Source: Caulobacter sp. 602-1
GTDB lineage: Bacteria; Pseudomonadota; Alphaproteobacteria; Caulobacterales; Caulobacteraceae
Direction: 5' to 3'
DNA: 64,000 nt
Assembly: GCF_003931565.1 (NCBI RefSeq)
Contig: NZ_RRYI01000001.1
Span: 744,001 to 808,000, forward strand
Shown here piece after piece: positions 44,428 through 53,725 of this stretch. Below the pieces are notes generated by a model that saw only the letters and a program-made list of their open reading frames with translations, did no database searches and was not told where the DNA came from. The first letter of the stretch is position 1. Each line of letters begins with the position of its first letter. The translations under genes were made by a program, and so were the position numbers.

Positions 44428-45992
44428 TGCGGCCGTCCGACAACGACCCCTTCGACCTGGGCTTCGACGCCGCCGACGAGTTCACGACCGGCGCGAGCGA
44501 TCCCTGGCGCGCCTCCGCCCCGCCGTCGCTGAACCCGACCGTGGGCGGCTTCGACGACCCGTTCGCCGACTTCCCGCCGGCCCGTCCGGAAGGGGGGCAG
44601 CCGCGCGCGCCCCAGGCCCCGCGTCCGGCGCCGCAGGCCCCGTCCCAGCCGCAGGCGCAACGCGCCGCCCCGGCCCCTCAGCCGCCCCCGCAACGGCGCG
44701 CGCCGCAACCGGCCGTCGCCGCCCCTGACGACGACCTCGACATCGCCGAGGCGGCCGCTCCGGTCTATCACGAGCCGATCTCGGACGGCGGCCTGGGCGA
44801 CGCGGCGATCCCGCGCATCACCATCCACGCCTTCTGCGCCCGCCCGGAAACGGCGGCCCTGGTCGAGCACGCCGCCGCGGATCGCCGCATGGCCCGGGCC
44901 TCGACCATCGTCCGCGACGGCGGGCTGGAGGCGGCCGTCGACTACTACCAGAACCAGCCGACGCCCTCGCTGGTCATGGTCGAGACGATCGACGGCGCCC
45001 AGCGCCTGCTGCACCTGCTGGACAGCCTGGCCCAGGTCTGCGACCCGGGCACCAAGGTGGTCGTGCTGGGCCAGACCAACGACATCGCCCTGTATCGCGA
45101 GCTGATGCGCCGCGGGGTCAGCGAGTACCTGACCCAGCCGCTCTCGCCGCTGCAGGTGATCCGCGCCGTCGGCGGCCTCTACGCCGATCCGTCCGCGCCG
45201 TTCATCGGCCGCCAGATCGCCTTCGTCGGCGCCAAGGGCGGGGTGGGGGCCTCGACGCTGGCGCACAACTTCGCCTGGGCGATGGCCGAGAAGATGCAGA
45301 CCGCCACGGTGCTGGTCGACCTCGACCTGGCCTTCGGCACCGCCGGCCTCGACTTCAACCAGGATCCGCTGCAAGGCGTCCTGGACGCCCTGACCCAGCC
45401 CGACCGCCTGGACCCGGTGCTGATGGACCGCATGATGGTCCGCTGCGGCGACCGCCTGTCGCTGTTCGCCGCGCCGGCCACGCTGGACGACGACTACGAC
45501 ATCGGCGCCGACGCCTACGAGGAGGCGACCCAGAAGATCCGCGGCGCCGCGCCTTTCGTGGTGCTGGACATCCCGCACGTCTGGAACGCCGCCACCCGCC
45601 GGGTGCTGGTCGGATCCGACGATCTGGTCGTGGTGGCGACGCCGGATCTCGCCTCCCTGCGCAACGCCAAGAACATCATCGACCTGGTCAAGGCGTCGCG
45701 GCCCAACGACGTGCCGCCGCGCCTGGTTCTGAACCAGGTCGGCGTGCCCGGCCGTCCCGAGATCCCGGTGAAGGACTTCGGCGAGGCCCTGGGCGTCCAG
45801 CCCTCGCTGGTGCTGCCGTTCGATCCCAAGCCCTACGGCCAGGCGGCCAACAACGGCCAGATGCTGGCCGAGGTGGCGCCCAAGTCGAAGGCCGCCGAAG
45901 GTCTGGAGCACCTGGCGCGCCTGATCAGCCGCCGCGAGCCGCCGCCCTCGCAGAAGTCCTCCGTGCTCTCGGGCCTGTTCAAGAAGAAGTAG
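44427..45992 (+). CDS. cpaE: CpaE/TadZ localisation ATPase
   Basis: A 521-residue CpaE. Residues 1-110 are Pro/Ala/Gln-rich and probably disordered. An atypical receiver-like domain follows (about 125-255), then a MinD/ParA-type ATPase with the deviant Walker A FVGAKGGVGASTLAHN at about 265-280. In Caulobacter, CpaE helps place the pilus machine at the pole. Followed directly by cpaF. Confidence 0.95.
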   Translation: MRPSDNDPFDLGFDAADEFTTGASDPWRASAPPSLNPTVGGFDDPFADFPPARPEGGQPRAPQAPRPAPQAPSQPQAQRAAPAPQPPPQRRAPQPAVAAPDDDLDIAEAAAPVYHEPISDGGLGDAAIPRITIHAFCARPETAALVEHAAADRRMARASTIVRDGGLEAAVDYYQNQPTPSLVMVETIDGAQRLLHLLDSLAQVCDPGTKVVVLGQTNDIALYRELMRRGVSEYLTQPLSPLQVIRAVGGLYADPSAPFIGRQIAFVGAKGGVGASTLAHNFAWAMAEKMQTATVLVDLDLAFGTAGLDFNQDPLQGVLDALTQPDRLDPVLMDRMMVRCGDRLSLFAAPATLDDDYDIGADAYEEATQKIRGAAPFVVLDIPHVWNAATRRVLVGSDDLVVVATPDLASLRNAKNIIDLVKASRPNDVPPRLVLNQVGVPGRPEIPVKDFGEALGVQPSLVLPFDPKPYGQAANNGQMLAEVAPKSKAAEGLEHLARLISRREPPPSQKSSVLSGLFKKK

Positions 45993-47498
45993 ATGTTCGG
46001 CAAGCGCGACCCGTCAGCCCCCGCCGAACAGAAGGCGCCGCCCCCCGCCCCGGCGGGCGGCGCGGCCATCGCCACGCGTCCTCAGCGGATCGAGCCGGCC
46101 GCCGCGCCGAACGCGCCCGCGCCGAAGGTCAACGGCCCCGCTCCCAAGGCGACGCTGGGCCTGGATCAGCTGCGCGCCGCGCAGGGGATCGCCGCCGCCC
46201 AGACGACCAACATCGTTCGCGAGCAGAGCGACTACTATCACGCCACCAAGACCACGATCTTCAACGCCCTGCTGAACACCATCGACCTGAGCCAGCTGGC
46301 CCAGCTCGACCAGAAGCAGGCGGCCGAGGAGATCCGCGACATCGTCGCCGAGCTGGTGGCGATCAAGAACGTCTCGATGTCGGTGGCCGAGCAGGAGCAC
46401 CTGGTCCAGGACATCATCAATGACGTTCTCGGCTATGGCCCGCTGGAGCCCCTGCTGGCCCGCGACGACATCGCCGACATCATGGTCAACGGCGCCCACC
46501 GGGTGTTCATCGAAGTGGGCGGCAAGGTCCAGCTGACCAATGTCCGCTTCCGCGACAACATGCAGCTGATGAACATCTGCCAGCGGATCGTCAGCCAGGT
46601 CGGCCGGCGCGTCGACGAAAGCTCGCCGATCTGCGACGCCCGCCTGCCCGACGGCTCGCGCGTCAACGTCATCGCTCCGCCCTTGGCTCTGGATGGTCCG
46701 ACCCTGACCATCCGGAAGTTCAAGAAGGACAAGCTGACCATGAAGAACCTGGTGGAGTACGCCTCCATCAGTCCGGAAGGGGCGCGGGTCCTGGGCGTCA
46801 TCGGCGCCTGCCGCTGCAACATCGTCATCTCGGGCGGCACGGGCTCGGGCAAGACCACCCTGCTCAACACCATGACCGCCTTCATCGACCCCACCGAGCG
46901 GGTCGTGACCTGCGAGGACGCGGCCGAACTGCAGCTGCAGCAGCCGCATGTGGTGCGCCTGGAAACCCGGCCTCCCAACCTGGAAGGCTCGGGCGCGGTG
47001 ACCATGCGCGACCTGGTCAAGAACTGCCTGCGGATGCGTCCCGAGCGGATCATCGTCGGCGAAGTCCGCGGCCCGGAGGCGTTCGATCTTCTCCAGGCCA
47101 TGAACACCGGCCACGACGGCTCGATGGGCACGCTGCACGCCAACAGCCCGCGCGAGGCCATCAGCCGGATCGAGAGCATGATCACCATGGGCGGCTACGG
47201 CCTGCCCTCGAAGACCATCAAGGAGATGATCGTCGGCTCGGTCGACGTCATCGTTCAGGCGGCGCGTCTGCGCGATGGCAGTCGCCGCATCACCCACATC
47301 ACGGAGGTGGTCGGCCTGGAAGGCGACGTGATCGTCACCCAGGATCTGTTCGTCTACGAGATCACCGGCGAGGACGAGCACGGCAAGGTCGTGGGCAAGC
47401 ACCGCTCGACCGGCATCGCCCGCCCGCGCTTCTGGGATCGCGCCCGCTACTACGGCCTGGAGCGCGAGCTGGCCGAAGCCCTCGACGCGGCGGAGTAG
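45993..47498 (+). CDS. cpaF: Pilus assembly/retraction ATPase CpaF
   Basis: A 501-residue CpaF/TadA secretion ATPase that powers pilus extension and, in Tad systems, retraction. An N-terminal Ala/Pro-rich part is followed by the hexamer domain. Walker A GGTGSGKTTLLNTM is at about residues 281-294, the Asp box VVTCEDAAELQLQQPHVVRLE follows, and Walker B/His box RPERIIVGEVRGPEAFDLLQAMNTGHDGSMGTLHAN is complete. The start codon is right after the cpaE stop codon. Confidence 0.97.
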   Translation: MFGKRDPSAPAEQKAPPPAPAGGAAIATRPQRIEPAAAPNAPAPKVNGPAPKATLGLDQLRAAQGIAAAQTTNIVREQSDYYHATKTTIFNALLNTIDLSQLAQLDQKQAAEEIRDIVAELVAIKNVSMSVAEQEHLVQDIINDVLGYGPLEPLLARDDIADIMVNGAHRVFIEVGGKVQLTNVRFRDNMQLMNICQRIVSQVGRRVDESSPICDARLPDGSRVNVIAPPLALDGPTLTIRKFKKDKLTMKNLVEYASISPEGARVLGVIGACRCNIVISGGTGSGKTTLLNTMTAFIDPTERVVTCEDAAELQLQQPHVVRLETRPPNLEGSGAVTMRDLVKNCLRMRPERIIVGEVRGPEAFDLLQAMNTGHDGSMGTLHANSPREAISRIESMITMGGYGLPSKTIKEMIVGSVDVIVQAARLRDGSRRITHITEVVGLEGDVIVTQDLFVYEITGEDEHGKVVGKHRSTGIARPRFWDRARYYGLERELAEALDAAE

Positions 47499-47501
47499 GC
47501 G

Positions 47502-48479
47502 ATGCTGTTCATCCTCGCCGGGATCCTTGGGTTCATCACCATCGCGGGCCTGGGCTTCGCCTTCGCCGGCGGGGACAGCGGCCAGGCCAAGGCCGCCAAG
47601 CGCGCCCAGATGATCGCCGGCGGCGGCGAGCGCCAGGCCGCGGTGCGCGCCAAGGCCGCCGCCAACACGCCCGACGCCCGACGCCAGAACATCCTCAAGG
47701 CGCTCAAGGAACAGGAGCGCAAGCAGAAGAAGGCCACGCTGAGCCTCGTCTCGCGCCTGCAGGCCGCCGGCCTGGGCGAGAACGTCAGGATGTTCTGGAT
47801 GATCAGCGGCGGCCTGGCGGTGATCGTCGCCCTGATCGTCTTCGTGCTGAGCCAGAGCCTGCTGATCGCCCTGGCCGGGGGCTTCGCCGCGGGCCTGGGC
47901 CTGCCGCGCTGGGTCCTGGGCTTCCTGGCCAAGGGGCGGACCAAGAAGTTCACCGAGGCCTTTTCGGACGCCATCGACATCATCGTGCGCGGCATCAAGT
48001 CGGGCCTGCCGGTCCACGACTGCCTGAAGATCATCGGCAAGGAGAGCCCCGAGCCCCTGGGCGGCGAGTTCCGCACCCTGACCGAGAACATCGCCATGGG
48101 CGTGCCGATGGATGCGGCCCTGGAGAAGATGTACGAGCGCATGCCGACCAACGAGCTGCGCTTCTTCTCGATCGTGCTGGGCATCCAGGCCAAGACCGGC
48201 GGCAACCTGGCCGAAGCGCTGGGCAACCTCTCCACCGTCCTGCGCGCGCGCAAGCTGATGAAGGAGAAGATCAAGGCGCTCTCCGCCGAGGCGATCGCCT
48301 CGGCCTCGATCATCGGCTGCCTGCCGCCCGGCGTCGTCATGCTGATCAGCATCACCTCGCCGGCCTACATGAAGCCGATGTTCACCGACCCGCGCGGCCA
48401 TCTGATGATCCTGGGCGGCGTCCTGTGGATGACCATGGGCGTCCTGGTGATGCGCAAGATGATCAACTTCAAGTTCTGA
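47502..48479 (+). CDS. tadB: Tad platform protein TadB (CpaG)
   Basis: A 325-residue inner-membrane platform protein of the T2SSF (GspF) family. It has an N-terminal hydrophobic segment, two membrane helices around residues 102-140, the GspF domain (FSDAIDIIVRGIKSGLPVHDCLKII, LRFFSIVLGIQAKTGGNLAEALGNL) and C-terminal membrane helices. It contacts CpaF and its partner TadC. It starts three bases after the cpaF stop. CpaG is its Caulobacter name. Confidence 0.94.
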   Translation: MLFILAGILGFITIAGLGFAFAGGDSGQAKAAKRAQMIAGGGERQAAVRAKAAANTPDARRQNILKALKEQERKQKKATLSLVSRLQAAGLGENVRMFWMISGGLAVIVALIVFVLSQSLLIALAGGFAAGLGLPRWVLGFLAKGRTKKFTEAFSDAIDIIVRGIKSGLPVHDCLKIIGKESPEPLGGEFRTLTENIAMGVPMDAALEKMYERMPTNELRFFSIVLGIQAKTGGNLAEALGNLSTVLRARKLMKEKIKALSAEAIASASIIGCLPPGVVMLISITSPAYMKPMFTDPRGHLMILGGVLWMTMGVLVMRKMINFKF

Positions 48480-48492
48480 GGGGAGGACCGCC

Positions 48493-49476
48493 GTGAGTCT
48501 CGTCGCTTCCCTGACCGATCCCGGGAACCTGCTGACGGCGTTCATCGCCTTGGTGACGTTCGCCACGATCATCACCCTGGCCTCGCCGGTGTTGCGCGAC
48601 AACAACCTCGAGGGTCGCCTGAAGTCGGTGGCCAACCGCCGCGAGGAGCTGCGTCGAAGGTCGCGCCAGAGCATCGCCTCGCGCGGCGCGGGCGGCGGCA
48701 CCCTGCGTCACCAGGACGAGGGCCTCTACAAGAACGTCGTCGAGCGGCTGCAGCTGTCGCGGCTGCTGGAGGATCCCAAGGTCGTCGACAACCTGGCCCA
48801 GGCCGGCTTCCGCGGCCCGCGGCCGGTCACCACCTTCTACTTCTTCCGCTTCGTGGCGCCGTTCGTGTTCGCCGGGGTGGTTGGGTTCTACCTCAATGTC
48901 GTCAACGGCTTCGGCCTGCTGCCGATGCAGAAGCTGTGCGCCTGCGTCGCGGCCCTGGCGCTCGGCTACTACGCGCCCAACGTCTACATCAGCAACATCG
49001 CCCAGAAGCGCCGCGAGTCGATCGTGGCGGCGTTTCCCGACGCGCTGGACCTGCTGCTGATCTGCGTGGAAAGCGGCATGTCGATCGAGGCGGCCATCCA
49101 GAAGGTCGGCTCGGAGGTCGGCGCCTCGTCGATGGAGCTGGCCGAGGAGCTGTCCCTGCTGACCGCCGAGCTGTCGTACCTGCCCGACCGCCGCCTGGCC
49201 TACGAGAACCTGGCGCGCCGCACCAACCATCCGGGCATCAAGTCCGTGGCCACCGCCATGATCCAGGCCGAGCGCTACGGCACGCCGCTGGGCACGGCCC
49301 TGCGCGTCATGGCCAAGGAAAACCGCGAGCTGCGCCTCTCGGCCGCCGAGAAGAAGGCCGCGGCCCTGCCGGCCCAGCTGACCGTGCCGATGATCGTGTT
49401 CTTCCTGCCGGTGCTGTTCGTCATGATCCTGGGCCCGGCGATCCTGAAGGTGCAGGATATCTTCGGGAAGCACTGA
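48493..49476 (+). CDS. tadC: Tad platform protein TadC (CpaH)
   Basis: A 327-residue partner of TadB, also with a T2SSF domain: FPDALDLLLICVESGMSIEAAIQKV, LAYENLARRTNHPGIKSVATAMIQAERYGTPLGTALRVMAKENRELR and a C-terminal membrane pair (PAQLTVPMIVFFLPVLFVMILGPAIL). Together with TadB it forms the inner-membrane rotor-like base on which CpaF acts. CpaH is its Caulobacter name. It is the last large gene of the operon. Confidence 0.94.
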   Translation: MSLVASLTDPGNLLTAFIALVTFATIITLASPVLRDNNLEGRLKSVANRREELRRRSRQSIASRGAGGGTLRHQDEGLYKNVVERLQLSRLLEDPKVVDNLAQAGFRGPRPVTTFYFFRFVAPFVFAGVVGFYLNVVNGFGLLPMQKLCACVAALALGYYAPNVYISNIAQKRRESIVAAFPDALDLLLICVESGMSIEAAIQKVGSEVGASSMELAEELSLLTAELSYLPDRRLAYENLARRTNHPGIKSVATAMIQAERYGTPLGTALRVMAKENRELRLSAAEKKAAALPAQLTVPMIVFFLPVLFVMILGPAILKVQDIFGKH

Positions 49477-49562
49477 GGTTTCCCACCCCGGAAAGACCCG
49501 TCCAACGCGTGGCGCGCGGCTTGCGCTGACCCGACCGTTCAGTTTCGGTTTGGGACAGTGGG

Positions 49563-49760
49563 ATGAAACACCAATCGGGAAAGGGCCCTCCGGTTCGCGC
49601 GTTCGCGGCGGCCGAGGAGGGCGGCGCGGCCATCGAGACGGCGCTGTTGGCGGGCCTGGCGGCGTTCCTGGCGTTCGCCATGAAGAACATGGTGGCGGCG
49701 CCGCTGCTGGGCTTTCTCACCAGGGCCAGCCGGGTGCTCACCCAGGCGCTGGGAGCCTGA
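49563..49760 (+). CDS. Flp-like small prepilin with altered motif
   Basis: A 65-residue protein just downstream of tadC. The order is a basic N-terminus, EEGGAAIETALLAGLAAFLAFAM, then a second weaker hydrophobic stretch and an Arg-containing tail. The segment aligns with PilA's ESGATAIEYGLIAALIAVV: Gly before the cut, Ile at +4 and the conserved Glu at +5, but Tyr at +6 is replaced by Thr. It is probably a minor pilin or pseudopilin, or a decayed pilin duplicate. There is a gap of 86 bases from tadC. Confidence 0.7.
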   Translation: MKHQSGKGPPVRAFAAAEEGGAAIETALLAGLAAFLAFAMKNMVAAPLLGFLTRASRVLTQALGA

Positions 49761-49826
49761 TCACGCCGCGCGCGACCGGAGACCGGACGGCGATCCCGGC
49801 GGAGGTTCGCGGCGGCGCCTAGGCGT

Positions 49827-50711
49827 TCAGGTCGCCACGGCTTCCAGCTCCGCCATCACCGCGTCCGACAATTCCAGGTCCGCCGCCGCCAGGTTCTCGC
49901 GCAGGTGGGCGACCGACGAGGTGCCCGGGATCAGCAGGATGTTGGGCGACCGGCGCAGCAGCCAGGCCAGGGCTACCTGCATCGGCGTGGCGCCGAGACG
50001 CTCGGCCACGGCCGACAGGGCCGAGGATTGCAGCGGCGAGAAGCCGCCCAGCGGGAAGAACGGCGTGTAGGCGATCCCGGCCTTGGCCAGGTCGTCGACC
50101 ATCGCGTCGTCGTGGCGGTGGACCAGATTGTACATGTTCTGCACGCAGGCGATGTCGGCGAGGCTCCGCGCCTCGGCGACCTGGGCCTGCGTGACGTTGC
50201 TGATCCCGATCTGGCGCACCAGCCCCTCGCGCTTCAGGTCGGCCAGGACGCCCAACGGCTCGGCGATCGAGCCCTCGGCCGGACCCATCATGTCGAACAT
50301 GGCGCGGTAGTTGACCACGTCCAGCGCCTCCAGGCCCAGACGGCGCAGGTTGTCGTGCACCGCCGACCGCAGTTCGGCGGGCGAGGTCGCCGGCAGCCAC
50401 GCGCCGTCGTCGCCCCGACGCGCGCCGATCTTGGTGACGATCACCAGGTCGTCGGCATAGGGGTGCAGCGCCTCGCGGATGATCTCGTTGGTGACGTAAG
50501 GGCCGTAATAGTCGCTGGTGTCGATGTGGTTGACCCCCAGGGCTACGGCCTCGCGCAGCACGGCCAGCGCCGCCGGGCGGTCCTTGGGCGGGCCGAACAC
50601 ATGCGGGCCGGCCAGCTGCATCGCCCCATAGCCCAGCCGCCGGACGGTGCGGTCGCCAAGCTTGAAGGTCCCGGCCCGATCCAGGCTGGAGGCGTCGATG
50701 CTGCTGGTCAT
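49827..50711 (-). CDS. Aldo/keto reductase with unusual active site
   Basis: A 294-residue aldo/keto reductase. D64 and Y69 (IDTSDYYGPY) and K94 (IVTKIGA) are present, but the fourth tetrad residue is replaced: the expected His position reads DVVNYRAM, with Asn. The C-terminal part includes IPGTSSVAHLRENLAAADLEL for cofactor binding. Similar Asn variants occur in Bacillus YdbC-like reductases. It is divergent from a TetR regulator with a CTGAAG-N4-CTTCAG palindrome between them. Confidence 0.88.
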   Translation of the reverse strand: MTSSIDASSLDRAGTFKLGDRTVRRLGYGAMQLAGPHVFGPPKDRPAALAVLREAVALGVNHIDTSDYYGPYVTNEIIREALHPYADDLVIVTKIGARRGDDGAWLPATSPAELRSAVHDNLRRLGLEALDVVNYRAMFDMMGPAEGSIAEPLGVLADLKREGLVRQIGISNVTQAQVAEARSLADIACVQNMYNLVHRHDDAMVDDLAKAGIAYTPFFPLGGFSPLQSSALSAVAERLGATPMQVALAWLLRRSPNILLIPGTSSVAHLRENLAAADLELSDAVMAELEAVAT

Positions 50712-50749
50712 GTTGCTCGTTCCTTGCGTTGTGGAGCGAGGCGTAGCAT

Positions 50750-50765
50750 CTGAAGAATCCTTCAG
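50750..50765. promoter_or_regulatory. Candidate TetR operator
   Basis: Perfect 6-bp-arm palindrome CTGAAG-AATC-CTTCAG in the 72-base divergent region between the aldo/keto reductase and the TetR-family gene, 18 bases before the latter's ATG. Size and position suit a TetR dimer acting on both promoters. Confidence 0.55.
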
Positions 50766-50783
50766 TTTTGGAATTCGCTTTCG

Positions 50784-51410
50784 ATGACCGCCCTCGCAAC
50801 GCCGCTAAGGCCAAGGAAACAGCCGGTCCAGGCCCGGTCGGCGGCCACGATCGAGGCGCTGCACACCGCCGTGATTCAGGTTCTCACCCGTGAGGGTCTC
50901 AGCCGCTGCACCACCACGCGGATCGCCGAGCGGGCCGGCATGTCGGTCGGCAGCGTCTATCAGTACTACCCCAACCGCGACGCCCTGCTGGCCGCGGTGC
51001 TGGAGCGGCACCTGAGCGGCATCGCCGACGCGATGGAGCGGGTCTGCCTCGACAGCCGGGGCCTGCCGGTGGCCCGGATGGCCGAGGCCCTGGTCGAGGG
51101 CTACATGGCGGCCAAGTTGCGCGACGCTGGCGAGTCCCGGGCGCTCTACGCGGTGGCGGGCGAGCGGGGCGGGTTCGAGCTGGCGGCCCGCGTCTACAAG
51201 CGCATCGAGGCGGCGGTGACGGTCCTGCTGGCCACCGCGCCTGACGCGCGGTTCGAGGACCCCGCCATGACGGCGTCGATCGCGCTGAACGCCCTGGTCG
51301 GGCCGGTGCGCTCGATCCTGGACGGCCAGGCCACGCCCGCCTTCGAGGCGCGGCTGCAAGGCCAACTGGTGCTGCTGCTGACGGCGTATCTGGAGGCCGG
51401 CAGGGCCTGA
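50784..51410 (+). CDS. TetR family transcriptional regulator
   Basis: A 208-residue TetR-type repressor. The helix-turn-helix is in CTTTRIAERAGMSVGSVYQYYPNRDALLAAVLERHL at about residues 46-80. The C-terminal ligand domain is not recognisable. The protein is divergent from an aldo/keto reductase and probably represses it until an electrophile or aldehyde ligand binds. Confidence 0.92.
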   Translation: MTALATPLRPRKQPVQARSAATIEALHTAVIQVLTREGLSRCTTTRIAERAGMSVGSVYQYYPNRDALLAAVLERHLSGIADAMERVCLDSRGLPVARMAEALVEGYMAAKLRDAGESRALYAVAGERGGFELAARVYKRIEAAVTVLLATAPDARFEDPAMTASIALNALVGPVRSILDGQATPAFEARLQGQLVLLLTAYLEAGRA

Positions 51411-51414
51411 GGGG

Positions 51415-52233
51415 CTATTGTCCGCCGCCGGCCTTCATCGCGTCCCAGCTGCGGCCGGAACCGGCCTGGCCGATGGCGGCGCGCAGATAGGCCAGGTTGT
51501 TGCTGACCTGCTCGGGCGGCAGGTCGGCGCGGGCCAGCTTCTCGGCTTCCGGCAGGCGGCCTTGCAGGCCGACCACCAGGGCCAGGTTCTGGCGCACCTG
51601 GACGCCGGCCGAGGGCAGGGCGGCGGCGCGGCGCAGCTGGACCTCGGCGCCGGCCAGGTCGCCCCTGGCCGCCAGATGCATGGCGTAGTTGGCCAGCGGC
51701 GTGGCCTCGGCGGGGGCCAGGGCCAGCGCCTGTCGATGCGCGGCCTCGGCCTCGTCGTCCCGCTCGGCCTGCTCGTAGGCCACGCCCAGCAAGGTCAGCG
51801 GACGCCAGTCCCTGGGATTGAGGGCGGCGGCCTTGCGGGCCGGCTCGATGGCGTAGAAGCCCTGGCCCCGGGCGATGTGGGCGCGGGCCAGCTCCAGAAG
51901 CAGCGGGGCGTCGTCGGGATGGGCGACCAGGGCCTTGGTCGCGGCCTCGGCGGCGTCGTCATTGCGGCCCAGGGCGCGCAGGGACTGGGCCAGGGCGGCG
52001 CCGGCCTCGGCGTCGCCCGGGTCGGTCTCGAATTCGGCGCCCCAGAACGCGGCGCGGGCCAGCGGGTCCAGGCGGCGGGCCTCGGCGCGCTGCTGCGGCG
52101 AGGCCTTCACCGGCGCGGCCTTGGCGGCCTCGGCCTGGGCGGGCTTGGCGGAGTCGGCGGCGAAGGCGGCCGGCGCGATCAGCAGGACGGCCGGGGCGAG
52201 CAGGGTTGCGACGAGCGCGCGCTTGCGACACAT
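51415..52233 (-). CDS. Exported TPR protein
   Basis: A 272-residue exported protein. A signal peptide (MCRKRALVATLLAPAVLL to AAFAAD) is followed by a Lys/Ala linker and TPR units between about residues 55 and 240 (for example QSLRALGRNDDAAEAATKALVAHPDD, RHADDE-like AERDDEAEAAHRQALALAPAEA). GGAGA on the minus strand, 10 bases before the ATG at 52233, favours this start; ATGs at 52242 and 52263 are alternatives. It resembles the TPR protein TadD of Tad loci, though no lipobox is present. It lies 2 kb from the pilus operon, so the link is tentative. Confidence 0.78.
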   Translation of the reverse strand: MCRKRALVATLLAPAVLLIAPAAFAADSAKPAQAEAAKAAPVKASPQQRAEARRLDPLARAAFWGAEFETDPGDAEAGAALAQSLRALGRNDDAAEAATKALVAHPDDAPLLLELARAHIARGQGFYAIEPARKAAALNPRDWRPLTLLGVAYEQAERDDEAEAAHRQALALAPAEATPLANYAMHLAARGDLAGAEVQLRRAAALPSAGVQVRQNLALVVGLQGRLPEAEKLARADLPPEQVSNNLAYLRAAIGQAGSGRSWDAMKAGGGQ

Positions 52234-52318
52234 GGAAGACATGTCTCCAGAAGGTTCGCCCATTGTCCGGGCGCGGCCCTCAAGGAATCGTTAAGCATAA
52301 TTTTAAAGGACTTCGTCG

Positions 52319-53725
52319 ATGTCCGACGCGACGCATCCGATCCTGGCCGAGGCCAAAGGGCAGGCGATCCCGGTCCATCCGGTGAGCGAGGCCGAACTGG
52401 AGGCGTTTCTCGCCCGAAAGCGCGCGCCGGTAAGGACTTACGCCGCCGCCAACGCGTTCACGGGCAAGGCTGGCCAGGTGCTGGCTGTGCCCGGATCCAG
52501 CGGCGCCGTCGAGCAGGTGCTGCTGGGCGTCGGCGCCGGCCGCGTTGATCTGTCGCTGTTCCGGACCCTGGCCGGCAAGCTTCCGGCCGGGGAATACGCC
52601 CTCTCGAAGCTGCCCAAGGGAATCGATCCGGAGCAGGCGGCCCTGGCCTTCGCCCTGGGGACCTATCGCTTCGACCGCTACAAGAAGCGCGGCGAGCCGA
52701 TCGCCCGGCTGGTGGCGCCCAGGGGCGTCGACGCCGCCGCCGTCACCGCCACGGCCCACGCCTGCGCCCTGGCCCGCGACATGGTCAACACGCCGGCCAA
52801 CGACATGGGGCCGCTGCAGATCGAGACCATCGCCCGCGAGATCGCCGAGAAGTACGGGGCGACGGTCTCCGTGGTCACCGGCGACGACCTGCTAACCCAG
52901 GGCTATCCCGCCGTCCACGCCGTAGGCCGCGCCGCCGTCGAGGCCCGCGCGCCCCGGATGATAGAACTGAGCTGGGGCGACGCCTCGCACCCGGTCGTGG
53001 CGCTGGTCGGCAAGGGCGTGGTGTTCGACACCGGCGGCCTGGACATCAAGCCCTCGGCCGGCATGCGGCTGATGAAAAAGGACATGGGCGGCGCCGCCCA
53101 CGCCCTGGCCCTGGCCCGGATGGTCATGGAGGCCGGCCTGCCGGTGCGCCTGGTCATCCTGACCCCCGTGGTCGAGAACGCCATCGCCGGCGACGCCATG
53201 CGGCCGGGCGACGTGCTGCAGACCCGCGCCGGCCTGACCGTGGAGGTGGGCAATACTGACGCCGAGGGCCGCCTGATCCTGGCCGACGCCCTGACCCGCG
53301 CCGCAGAGCTGAAGCCCGCCCTGACCCTGGACTTCGCCACCCTCACGGGCGCGGCGCGCATGGCCATGGGGCCGTTCGTGATCCCGTTCTGGACGCCGGA
53401 CGACAAGCTGGCCGGCCAGCTTGAGACGGCGTCGAAGACCGTCGCCGACGCGCTGTGGCGGATGCCCCTGACCGAGGCCTATCGCGAGGCCCTGGACAGC
53501 GACATCGCCGACCTCAAGAACGATCCCGACGCCTGGGCCCAGGCCGGCGCGACCACGGCGGCCTTGTTCCTGCAGCGCTTCGCCCCAAATGCTGAAGGTG
53601 TGGGACCCTGGGCCCACTTCGACGTCTTCGCCTGGAACCCCAAGGGCCGCCCCGGATTCCCGGTTGGCGGGGAAGTCCAGGCGATCCGCGCCGCCTTCGC
53701 CATGCTCAAGGGCCGTTTCGCATGA
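52319..53725 (+). CDS. Leucyl aminopeptidase family protein (M17)
   Basis: A 468-residue M17 metallo-aminopeptidase, which removes N-terminal residues from peptides using two metal ions. The metal and catalytic residues are in VGKGVVFDTGGLDIKPSAGMRLMKKDMGGAA (about 228-258) and NTDAEGRLILADAL (about 311-324). The C-terminus GRPGFPVGGEVQAIRA is typical of the alphaproteobacterial subgroup. It overlaps the next gene, an NlpC/P60 peptidase, by four bases; this pair recurs in related genomes and suggests cell-wall peptide recycling. Confidence 0.94.
   Translation: MSDATHPILAEAKGQAIPVHPVSEAELEAFLARKRAPVRTYAAANAFTGKAGQVLAVPGSSGAVEQVLLGVGAGRVDLSLFRTLAGKLPAGEYALSKLPKGIDPEQAALAFALGTYRFDRYKKRGEPIARLVAPRGVDAAAVTATAHACALARDMVNTPANDMGPLQIETIAREIAEKYGATVSVVTGDDLLTQGYPAVHAVGRAAVEARAPRMIELSWGDASHPVVALVGKGVVFDTGGLDIKPSAGMRLMKKDMGGAAHALALARMVMEAGLPVRLVILTPVVENAIAGDAMRPGDVLQTRAGLTVEVGNTDAEGRLILADALTRAAELKPALTLDFATLTGAARMAMGPFVIPFWTPDDKLAGQLETASKTVADALWRMPLTEAYREALDSDIADLKNDPDAWAQAGATTAALFLQRFAPNAEGVGPWAHFDVFAWNPKGRPGFPVGGEVQAIRAAFAMLKGRFA

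Noticed and set aside
46014..48701. An 895-codon open frame antisense to cpaF and tadB
   Set aside because: It runs opposite to two well-supported pilus genes and has the biased composition of an antisense shadow; no family motif.
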